Shown one piece after another: positions 17,607 through 27,229 of a DNA stretch of 58,331 nucleotides. Both the position numbers and the translations under genes were made by a program. The stretch is from assembly GCA_013368325.1 (NCBI GenBank), contig JAACJK010000022.1, positions 1 to 58,331 on the forward strand, in the 5' to 3' direction. The notes beneath the pieces were generated by a model. It did no database searches. It was not told where the DNA came from and saw only the letters and a program-made list of their open reading frames with translations. How positions within the stretch are numbered: the stretch's first letter is position 1; each line of letters begins with the position of its first letter. This DNA is from Ephemerocybe angulata. Taxonomy: Eukaryota; Basidiomycota; Agaricomycetes; Agaricales; Psathyrellaceae.

Positions 17607-19990
17607 AATCCTTCTCACCTGCAGGGATGGGAAGATGGTAGGCTGGAAATTCGAATGTGTATGCCAAGAATACTCGTGGCCAGGTTAGGTATATAATCAT
17701 TGGATAGAAAAGTCCGGGTAAGGATCTACTCATTCTGTATGAGGTTCCTTGTGATGACTGATTCTGCCCTTCAGCGGACAGAAAAGTCGGACACTTAGTC
17801 CTTCGCTCATCTGGCACTCTAATTCCCTAGCCAACCTTTCAAGACTCAACCTCACCGATATGTCATTACACAATCACATGTGATTGTGCATTGTGTGCGC
17901 CTTTGACGCCGCTCTGTGACTGGCGTGACTTGGCCTTTTTACTGAGAATCACAGGCCAGTTGAACGCCCATGCGACGACGGGCGGTACCCATGCACGAAT
18001 AGATACGTTCTTGGTCATGATCATTTAGTTGGATTTTGCTCAAACAGCGAACAACTAAATCGGAGTACGCGACAGTGATTGATCAAGGTTCGTTGGGATA
18101 CAGCAACGCTTAGAGGCTCAGCGTCTGGAACAATTCTACGTTCTTCGCGGGCAGATTCTTATGTACGATGGTGTACTCACGGTGCAGGAGACACTCGAGT
18201 AATGCGTACTGTAAGCAGGAAGTGAGATTAATTGAAGTACGTACTAAGCCTTGTTCGACACGACCACCCTCCAGCGTCCCCACGGGCCCCAAAAGTGACC
18301 TCGTCCGCAGCGAACCCATGCGCAGTTATACTACACACTAAGCGAGAATGCACCTCCGTGTGCGCTGGGCGCCCGTTTGTTCCACTCCGTTGAATGGGAT
18401 AAATTGGACGCCAACACCCCACAAATTTCCGGACACCGCACTGAACCAAACATGGCGAATTTCCCTCGTACATCGAACGCGGCGAACGTCACCCCAAGGA
18501 AGATGCGGGGGATATAAGTATCACGGCGTATGCACGCACGCATACGGGACGATACAGCGCGATGAGCATCCGACATCGGTAGCCGGACACGACAGTCGGC
18601 CCGCGGGTCGAGCACAGAATAGTCAACACAGTCAATCAAGCACACCAACCCGCGAGTACCTTCACAGGCACCAGCACGCACACGGATATCCCAAATAACA
18701 TCATCATGACAATCTCCAGTAGCGAATGAGTTCCCTATCGCGTCGCACGAGAGGAAAGAACGGAAGGACTCGCTTACCTTCGCGTACACCAACTCGAGCG
18801 TACACCCCGCTACTCGCCCTCATCTTCTTTCCTCCGCCCTCGTCCCCATAACACCTCGCTCAGCTGCAACGGCCATTGCAAGGAAAGACGATGTCACTTG
18901 AGAGGGTGCTTCTCCTGTGATTGGGACACGGGGACGGGGGAGGGCGCTGCTGAGTTGCCCATCCGAGCCAAGAACATGGGACGGCGTCGGTGAGAGTCGA
19001 GGGCGTGCGCAAGGAGGCCGACCATGACGCAGGCTGGATAAACCAACAGGCGGCACACCATTATACAGTCCATGCAAGGGGAACCGAGGAAGGAAGACGC
19101 ACCCTGAAACCATATCCGTGCCGATTGGAGGTGGGAAGGGGGTAGCATCGCCGTTATGGGCACCGGTAAGGTGAACAGCGCCCATCCCACCAATGCTGAA
19201 TCTGAATCTTCTAGGCTGCGTGTCGGGCTTACACATCAATATATCAGCGCGCGCGCCCAGCCCCGAGACTGCACATAGCTCTCAGACTTGTGCTGCCAAC
19301 GCGCGCCACCCGCCCCTGCCAATGGGTTTGGTCGATCCAGAGCCTTCAGTACACCCGAGTGCCAGCTTAGACCAGCACCATTCTATGCCAGGAAGTCGTT
19401 CCCCGAGTTCGAGATGAGAAGGAAGCAGGGCGCAAGACAGGCCCGTAGTAACAGTGAGGAGGTGGAGGGGAAGGAGGAAGAGGCAACGGGCTTCGCGGTT
19501 GCTCTCCAGAAGGATTTGGCAAACAAGCCAAACAACTTGATGCCGACGTGATGCCGTCGGCGGAAGCCGAGTACCCACTTCCCCGCGGCTGAGTTCGAGC
19601 CGGTGGAAGTCTCGGATATTGTGTCTTCCAGGAGGCGGACAGTGCTCGGCATATGATTATATTATGGATGAAGATAGGGTACTGACGTGTCCACACACTT
19701 GCGCGATATTTAGGGACAAATATTATTAGATCCGTGACCCATCCGAATGCATCTGTTCCTCCGCACGTTTTATTGACTTTAATCAAGTTATTTTGAGGAC
19801 TGTGCCTCTTCCTATTGAATGAAAAAATGTCCTTGAGACTCGCCTGCAGGTGAGGACGGCCGAAAGCGCCGTCCTCGCAGGTTTAGTCAGCACATCAGAA
19901 AAGTTGGGCGGCGCTTATCCTCCTGGTTATCGTTCAACCACCATGTCGCCGTCGCCAACACCCTATCACCGTACATCTCTCCCTCCATCT
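17607..19990. other. Non-coding or unrecognised stretch
   Basis: No gene is supported. A perfect 20-bp palindrome (CACAATCACATGTGATTGTG) lies at 17869-17888. Open frames of 100-150 codons occur on both strands (for example 18331-18792 minus), but none has recognisable domains, splice structure or bias. Confidence 0.4.
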
Positions 19991-20258
19991 CCCCATACGA
20001 CGCCCCAACAGACATGAAACAGCACCCAGTCTATCATCTGGCCCACCCGGCACTTGCGCACATCCCACGTCCGCCTCGGCGCCCCGAGTTCGATTCTCTC
20101 CTCGCACACATTCACACAAGTGCGCCCTCCTGCCCATTTACGTCTGCAGCTGGTGCTCTACAGTCACTTGACCTCGTCAGCTATTGCCGAGCGCGATGCC
20201 ACGCCGTGCCTGCTCTAGCCTCCCAAAGCGCTAGCCGCCCGCACCATCCCGCGCACCC

Positions 20259-20633
20259 ATGTTCCCGCTGTCGTTTCGTTTGTCTGATATGGGTTCATCT
20301 GCATGGGGCAGGCGGGGTGATGGGAGCCGCTTGCCTTCCGCACTGTCTTACGCCGCCCGACCAACTGCTGCGCCGCTTCTTGGAATCTCGGCTGGTTCGT
20401 CGCTCGGTGGAGGAAAGAGGCTTCTTGCGCTCTGTGATATCAACCAGCGGGGCGAATGGATGTGGGATGGATTCGCCTCGAGCTCGAGAGTACTGTTCGA
20501 GGGAGAAACGATGGGTGGACGGCGTGGAGGGCTACTCGATGTGAAGAGGAGGGATGGAGTGACGTATCGGAGGGTTAGATCCCCGGTGAGTCGCGTCGTT
20601 CATCGCTCGGTCGCGTTCATCGCTACTTTCTAG
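20259..20633 (+). CDS. Hypothetical exon, Gly/Arg-rich, unrecognised
   Basis: The frame contains the protein-like stretch LLALCDINQRGEWMWDGF followed by SSRVLFEGETMGGRRGGL, and could splice at GTGAGT (about 20587) to a downstream exon near 20637. I do not recognise a family. It may be a remnant of a decayed gene in the fast-evolving subtelomere. Confidence 0.25.
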   Translation: MFPLSFRLSDMGSSAWGRRGDGSRLPSALSYAARPTAAPLLGISAGSSLGGGKRLLALCDINQRGEWMWDGFASSSRVLFEGETMGGRRGGLLDVKRRDGVTYRRVRSPVSRVVHRSVAFIATF

Positions 20634-20639
20634 ATTCAC

Positions 20640-22230
20640 GATTCCAGCCCAACATTCGGTCAACCAAGCTCGAACATTCCGTTTGACACACCCACCCGCT
20701 TCGCACCTGCCTTGCCTTTGGCATTCGCCCTCGATCGCAATCGCACCACCACACGAGCCGGCTCTCGACTCGATCGGGACTTCATTCGTTCACCCTGCTC
20801 TCGACCCTAACCTCCAGGCAGCCCGAGTACTGCCCCTTACCTCGTGGATCCTCGATGGGAGGACGAGCGACATCGCCGTGCGCTTGAGCATATCATAGGA
20901 GATGGAGGGCGAGAAGAGGTTGGATCGGAGGGATGGCGGTGAGGGGCGGTCGTGGACTGTGTTGTGAGATGTGTTGGGGATGCTGAGAGGGAAGCGTATG
21001 TGGAATGTTCGCGTGATGGCACACTGCTAGATTGCCAGGTGGTGTACGTGCGTCGTTGGAGGGGACGAATCCGTTCCCCTGTTCGTCGTATCCGTGGACT
21101 TGGTTGGTTCTGCTTCTCTTTAGCATGGGGTCATCGGCGGCAGTGGTGTGATTGGATCCATTCTGACGCCGTCCCTCCGCGCATTCAGTCACTTTCGCCG
21201 TGCTCGTGCTCATTCGAAGGATGACAGTGGACACGAGACGAGCCTCAAAGAACACTCTTAAACGCGTCGGAGGCACGATGAGACGACTCGCAGACCTGTA
21301 GCACCATGGAACTTGGACTTCGGTCGGTGTATGTCCGTATGACAAGCGACTCTCACTAGTGCAGGTGATACGGAGGTATGTCATCTTCCTCTCTATTCTT
21401 TCCTTACCTTCCTTCCGCCATATCACTTCAATGCATCGCTCGAAGTCACCCAGAAATAGGCCCTGCCCGCAACCCAAGCATCATTGGTACTCGATGTACT
21501 CCCCCTATCATCCAGCTTTGCGCACGAACCCCAAGTTCGGTGACGAACTCGATTCGGCATCCACCCGCACGATTCAACTGGAGGTGGGAAGCGATCTCCT
21601 GCAGTATTGACGAACGAGAGTCCGAGACTCGGCTTGAGATCGGAATGCAGTGCCTCGACGACTGAACGCGCTTCATTCCTGCCTAACCGAGACACGTTCG
21701 AGGAGAGGGGTCGTGTATACACACCTACACGGCATTCATGCATCTGCACGGTACGTCGCATGCGTCAGACGGCGAAGGTGCGCTCAAGGTGCGTTGGTAC
21801 TGTGAGTTGGACCGTGTCGCCCTGTGGTTAGGCTGCGACGAGGGGGGCCCGGGGCGATCCTGGGATGGGATGGGGCGGTGGTAAATGGGATGGGCGGGAC
21901 TCGGGGTGAAGCTAAAAGGGAGAAGGGTGGAATCTGGCCGGTAGCGTGTAGCGTGTAGCGCGTCAGTATAGGCTCCATATTCGGGGTTGATCGATCATGT
22001 TTCGCGCGGAATTGTATTTGCTCTTTGACCGACGACGACGCATGAGGAGGATGAGCAGCCGGATAGACTCAGCGCATGACTCAGCGTTTTACAAGTAACT
22101 CGACATCACTGGCAGTCGCGGCCTTGTGCGAAGATCGCACCGAGAGGAACTCTAAGAGGCCGTTGGTACTAAACAGGGGGGTGCTCGTGCGTAAGAAGGT
22201 GCAGTCGCGAATTAAGACGCGAGCCGGTGA
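20640..22230. other. Non-coding or unrecognised stretch
   Basis: Only short overlapping frames on both strands are present. I see no motif, signal peptide or intron pattern that I trust. Confidence 0.4.
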
Positions 22231-22236
22231 ACGACG

Positions 22237-22303
22237 AAATCATTGGAAGGATAGAGAGTTCGACGTCTTTACCAGTGATGTGGGATAGGGTGAGGTTCTT
22301 GAT
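22237..22303 (-). repeat. Duplicated exon-like segment, copy 1
   Basis: About 67 bp closely match 25569-25635. On the minus strand this copy reads NLTLSHITGK and then a possible donor GTAAAG. It is probably an exon relic of a gene family whose other copy lies beyond gene B. The function is unknown. Confidence 0.5.
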
Positions 22304-22661
22304 GCACGTTGTGAGTTGGACGATGAAGCTCGTAGTGACTCTATCAATCATCTCCGCAACACTTACCCTGCATCCAAGTACGTGGTTGTGTGCACTCGGG
22401 GATTCAAGAGGTCATCTCGGTGAGGATGCAGGGGCCGAAGTGGATGGTTCGGGGACTACGGACCTTTAGAAGCAGTTCATTAATAAATCGTGTCGCAAAG
22501 TGGGGAAACAATAGATTATGCGGCCAGACATTTGTATGGCAATTACAGAGAGAGGAATAGAAGGTGTCGAATAATACATAATACATCCAGATATTCTAAA
22601 TTAATATTAGTGGGGCCATGACGGATAAAGAGAAAACGCACAGGTTGCGTGGATCCAATCT

Positions 22662-25108
22662 CTACAGAGTACCAGCCTTACAACGCCTATCCATCCAGCT
22701 CTTCAACTGTATGATAGCGTTAATATAGTGCATTGAGATGCTGGGCTGCGTGTACGTACATCTGGAGTTTTCTTCTTGAGCTATACGGCGATGCTAGAGG
22801 TTGGTCGAGGTTGCCCATCCATAAATACTTCTTCAATAATCCTCAAATTAAAACGGGACATACCTGCTGGATTTTCAGAGACCGATGGGCAGTGAGCTCT
22901 CGCTTTCACCTGTCAAGCTGGGCGTGAACTCACGTCCTGCACGGTCCAGGACACCGATCTATCAACACTTGGTTCTCTCAGTATTCAAAAAGAAACACGA
23001 CTTACTACCTAGAAATTCAGAGATGCCCAGCCGTGAGTAAGGTAGTCTTCGGTTTTCGGAGAAAAACGGGACTTACGATCTAAGGATTCAGAGACGCAAA
23101 GTCGTGAGCGCTCTGCTCTCAGTGATCAAATCGTACCGGGACTTACATCCTGCAGGGTCGAAGACGCCGCTGAGCGCTCGGTTCTCAGTGGCCAAAGCAA
23201 AACAGAACTTACCTCCTGTGGGTTCGGCGAAGCCGAGCTTTGAGCATTTCTTTCTCTGTATTCAAAGGGAAATGAGACTTACCAGCTAAAGATTTGGGGA
23301 CACCGAAAGTAAGCAGCCGGTTATTAGCGTTCGAAGTGAAAAAGGACTTACAAACTAGAAATTCAAAGGCCAAGTTGTGAACACACGCTAATGATTAACG
23401 CGAAACAGGACTTACACCCTACGCGGTCAGCGAAGGCGATCCGTGAACGCTCATGTCTCTGTGGTGAAACCGTAAATAGACTTACGTCCTGCAGGTTCGA
23501 TGATGCCACTCCGTGAGAACCTGATTTTCGGTGTTCAAAGGACAACAGGACTTACATACTAGGAATTCAGAAATGCCAATCGATGATCAGTTTTCAGTTT
23601 TCAGGGCTCAAAGTGGGACATGGCCTACTGCCTACGTATACAGCGTCGCCAAGCTATTAGCATGATGCCCAGTGCTCAAATTGAAACTGGACGTACTTCC
23701 TGAAGGTTCAAAAACGCCAAGACGTGAGCGTGGTCCTATCTTCGAAGTGAAAAACAGAACACACATCCTGAAGGTTCAGAGATGCAGAGCGATGAGCACT
23801 CGCTTTTCAGCGTTCAATTAAACCACGACTTACATCCTGCATATTTAATGACAGAGTGCTATAAGCACGAGGTTTTCAGTGGTTGAAGAAAATGACAACT
23901 TACTTCCTGCATATTCAGATACAGAGCACCGTGAGTGCTTGGTTTTCAGTGTGCAAAGCGGACCTGAACTTACAATCTAGAGATAGTGAGCAATCAGCTC
24001 ATCCGGCCGGGTTAAGACTGGAACATACCATAATCTCCTGCCTTCGCACGTGGCGAAATGCCCATACCTCGTTATCTCCGGCTTCAGCTTCCTGTTCGCG
24101 TACCTGCGGTTCCCCTGGAAGCATAAATCTAGTAAAACACCTTCGACTACCCCCCCATTAGCCGGACAGTGACATCGACATGATTGCGGGGCAAGAACAC
24201 GTACCACACTTGCCACCCTTGGTCCACATATGTTCCAAGTTCCGTCCTCCCACATTTTGGACACATTTTCCTGAGCTCTTCCGCCACCGCCTGTTCGATT
24301 AGCATACTCATTACCAACTGCTGGCGTTCATCCCTAATTCTCCGCCAATCGCTAGCCTGGACCACAATTCCATCGTCTGATCCTGCTACCCGTCCGACGC
24401 AGTAACGCCCCTCTGTGACGCGTCGCTCTCCTATTTTCCCCCTGAAATGGTTGACTAATAGGCGTTGCAATTCCTGTTTCACCGATATCATTAGCATCTA
24501 AAAGTAAAATAGATGGGACTATAAAATCACTCGCATCGTAGGTCGGCACGAAACTCCATGGGACAGTCAGGGTCTCTCCCAACGCATCAGTGATAATCAG
24601 CGCATTTGAATCACTGTGGCGAACGGCGGCGGGAAGGGCTCGTTGAAATTCGTTCACAATCCGACGTACTAAGGTCGATCAGGGTGGTACCCAAAGAAGT
24701 ACGGCTACCGGAAGACGTACGCTCCTCAGTGTCGCTATTCTGGAATATCATATCTCCTCCGATGTCGTACACGGTCCATGCGCCGGTCGAGAAGTTGCTA
24801 CTATTGCTCAGTATATGGAGCTGGCGAGCATGTAGTGTTCTATCTGACGGAGATTGATTACTACCCTCGGGTGGCTGCTGGGGCATTTCCTGACGTAGGG
24901 CCGTTTTGAAAGGAGTTTGGCGGTTGTTACGAGGTAGCTGAGGCAGTTGCTGATGAGGAGGTGGTATCGTTTCTGACGAAAAGTGTCTTCACATCAGACG
25001 CTCGACCATCCCTAGACATCCTGTATACTCACCGTTCTTTCTACTCTGTACCGGAGACGTATCTCTGGAGCCTCCGATACGGTGATCCCAGCCTGGTCTG
25101 CTGCCCAT
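22662..25108 (-). CDS. Gene B: ubiquitin-like domain + zinc ribbon protein with single-codon microexon tail
   Basis: Exon 1 (25033-25108) encodes MGSRPGWDHRIGGSRD. Exon 2 (24721-24972) is Pro/Gln-rich, then NSSNFSTGAWTVYDIGGDM. Exon 3 (24535-24668) starts the ubiquitin-like domain (ALIITDALGETLTVPWSF). Exon 4 (24205-24473) ends it (LLVNHFRG...VMSMLIEQAV) and has CPKC. Exon 5 (24029-24146, 118 nt) has CRRC and FRHV. The introns are 60, 52, 61 (a GC-AG intron with TGCTAAT) and 58 nt, and all phases agree over 849 nt. From GTATGT at 24028 the gene enters array B: 17 exons of 3 nt that read IEDDEAYDGFLEDIVDQ. A possible 6-nt exon (22756-22761) and last exon LKSWMDRRCKAGTL (22662-22706) would end it. 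Without splicing into the array it stops at 23999. Function unknown; it is the paralogue of gene A. Confidence 0.78.
22864..24028 (-). repeat. Array B: 17 introns separated by exactly 3 nt
   Basis: Triplet starts (plus coordinates) are 23974, 23904, 23834, 23765, 23697, 23629, 23556, 23486, 23416, 23352, 23283, 23213, 23147, 23077, 23006, 22934 and 22864. On the minus strand every triplet is preceded by YAG and followed by GT. Twelve donors are GTAAGT; the others are GTGTGT, GTACGT, GTAGGC, GTGAGT and GTATGT. The introns between triplets are 61-70 nt. Nearly all carry a CTNAY-like site (CTCAC, CTAAT, CTTAC, CTGAT, CTCAT) 20-35 nt before the acceptor. In order, the triplets are ATT GAA GAT GAT GAA GCA, TAT GAC GGT TTT CTG GAG, GAT ATC GTA GAC CAG. 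Units are more diverged than in array A. Confidence 0.92.
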
Positions 25109-25568
25109 GATTGAACGATGAAAGAAAGGAGTGTCAACGGAAGGAAGGAACAGCGCACTCCTTCAACTGTTGCAAAATAGTGGAAGGGCTTCTATCTCCG
25201 GTGAGGACGCATTTGTTTGGAATGATGGAGGGACGGTCTGATTAAGGAGGAGATGTCCGGTCCGTGTATGACGGAGCCACAGATAATTACTGTCACTCGG
25301 GCTATGGAGGAGACATGTAAGCAGCAGGTACATGTTCCTCTGCTTCCAATCCACTGGTAATCATCTCCGTGGAACTCCGCGCACTCATACTCGAATATTT
25401 CGCGCGAAGTAAAACTAGAGTGTGAAGTTGCAATGAAATGTGGCTCAACCATTATATAGGGACTAATTTAAGGCTGTCTTGACCTGGTGACTGACTGAAG
25501 CGCTGGTAGTACATTCAAGCGCCAGTCCGGGCGCCTAATATATCGACGCTAGTCAACTGGTGGACAGG

Positions 25569-25635
25569 AAAATCATTGGAAGGGTAGAGAGTTAACACTC
25601 TTGCCCATGATGTGGGAAAGGGTGAGGTTCTCGAC
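25569..25635 (-). repeat. Duplicated exon-like segment, copy 2
   Basis: This matches 22237-22303. On the minus strand it reads ENLTLSHIMGK. An in-frame TGA lies just upstream, so this copy looks broken if it was coding. Confidence 0.5.
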
Positions 25636-25639
25636 TCAG

Positions 25640-26310
25640 ATGCACCTGGGGAGTCGGAGATGGAGGTTGGGCTGAAAGTGCACACCTTGAGGATTTCTAA
25701 TCGCCATTGCGTTCGAGTATTGCATGAACGGGGATAAAATGGGGTACAAAGCATAGGGATAAACAAAAAGATAAAGAGGATGTGATTTCAGGACTCAACG
25801 GTATGCCTGGACGCGCATCCGAGGGCGCCGAGGATAGAATTTAGGTAAAAGATCGACGAGAGGCGTTTGATTTATGATGCGTGCGATATCATCGCTCTCC
25901 CTAGACCTATGACCAATATGTGTGACACTACAAGATACAGTAGAAGATGGGGTCGGAGAAAATGGGTGTCGGTTAGTCAAAAGAGGGCAAAACGCTCGGA
26001 ATACAATCACCACACACCGGAAATCGCCGATCTCTCTCCGCGCCGCACGTACCCGAGGGAGCGAGTTCGTCATTCCAGTGTCTACGCCTTGCAGCAGTAG
26101 AGTGGTAGAGATGGGTACCGGGTAAGCCTTTAATATCATGTGTTCATAGTAAGTATCATTGGGAACATCGTTCGACTAAATACATACGTAAATCTGTTTA
26201 CAGCATAGGCCATTTACTGGAACTCATGATCATGAGCCGCATTCAGTAGGGATAGAATGAAGTGATACCAAACACCACCTATGGTCACAATTAGGATGTG
26301 ATCCACGACT
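25640..26310. other. Non-coding stretch
   Basis: I see no supported gene between the duplicated segment and the gag-like gene. Confidence 0.45.
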
Positions 26311-26314
26311 TTCT

Positions 26315-27226
26315 CTACCTAATTCGAGAGCGCTTCCTGTACCTCTCCCTCCTATATTCCCTATCGAAATGCAACACTTGTTCCTTCCACTCTGTCAAAT
26401 CACTCGGTCGAGGATAACTTTCAACCACCTTCCTCCTTAATCCCCTCGCCAGTCCCTCTCGGTACATTTTCAACAGAGTAATATCATCATACCCCGCCTC
26501 ACTCGCGTAACGGTCGAATTGCAGCGTGTAATCGGCACAGGTCTTATTCCGCATGGTGAGGGCATCGAGAGTGTTTCTCGAGAATTCCTCCACGCCCATT
26601 GGTAGGAAGTGGGCCTTGAACTTCTTCATGAAGTCCCTCCAGTCTCCAAAGATAGGAACGACAGTGTCGAGGTTAGGTTGTGTTTCCGCTCCAAGTCGCT
26701 GTATCTCCTCAAACCACAGCCGTTGTCGCATAGTGTCCGCCCAATTTGTCGCGCTTCTGTTCGTGCTCCTTCCTATCAGCCCCAAGGCGTATATTATCCT
26801 TCTCCGGTCATCAACTTCGCCTATCGCGTTGAGGTATAAGTGAACGTGGGCCAGAAACGGCATTACTTGTTCTAGTTCTCCGTTAAATGGTTCGGGCTCT
26901 GTGAAGTTGCATCTGGGTTCATTCTCATCTCCGTATTCCGCCACCTCAAATCGCGTGATGAAAGCACCTTCGGCGGCTTGGTTGAGGGCTTCATTCTGCA
27001 TGTTTATGGCGGCTATGGTGGCTATGGTCGCTTCTTGGAAAGGAAGGCCTTCCCGTACTCTGCTCGGAGGCAAAATCGATCGTTTGTCTTCCTCCGTGGG
27101 AGGACGCATCCTCGGTCGTCCATCCCTAACATATTGCACAAGCGCCAGTCCTAACGCTACCCCAGACTTGAAAAGGAAAGCAGCGTATGCTATGAAAGCG
27201 ACGGGTGTTAGGAAGGCTTTGAGCAT
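26315..27226 (-). CDS. Gag-like protein with N-terminal membrane segment
   Basis: The product is 303 aa (start MLKAFLTPVAFIAYAAFLFK). Residues about 4-30 are hydrophobic and could span a membrane. From about residue 105 the protein resembles the capsid region of Ty3/gypsy Gag: FNGELEQVMPFLAHVHLYL, WADTMRQRLWFEEI, DFMKKFKAHFLP and DRYASEAGYDDITLLKMYREG. There is no zinc knuckle; it ends in a basic Arg-rich tail. No protease, pol or LTR is visible on either side. It may be a solo gag relic or a domesticated gag. The intact frame favours the second or a recent origin, but I cannot tell. Confidence 0.75.
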   Translation of the reverse strand: MLKAFLTPVAFIAYAAFLFKSGVALGLALVQYVRDGRPRMRPPTEEDKRSILPPSRVREGLPFQEATIATIAAINMQNEALNQAAEGAFITRFEVAEYGDENEPRCNFTEPEPFNGELEQVMPFLAHVHLYLNAIGEVDDRRRIIYALGLIGRSTNRSATNWADTMRQRLWFEEIQRLGAETQPNLDTVVPIFGDWRDFMKKFKAHFLPMGVEEFSRNTLDALTMRNKTCADYTLQFDRYASEAGYDDITLLKMYREGLARGLRRKVVESYPRPSDLTEWKEQVLHFDREYRRERYRKRSRIR

Positions 27227-27229
27227 ATC

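Noticed and set aside
17869..17888. Perfect 20-bp palindrome CACAATCACATGTGATTGTG
   Set aside because: It could be a binding site, but a single isolated palindrome with no nearby gene start gives no support.
18331..18792. 153-codon minus-strand frame
   Set aside because: No recognisable motif, signal peptide or splice partner; similar frames occur by chance at this base composition.
22864..24028. CRISPR-like or simple minisatellite explanation of array B
   Set aside because: Units are degenerate over their whole length and the conserved bases are exactly the intron signals, not a repeat/spacer pattern. The genome is eukaryotic.
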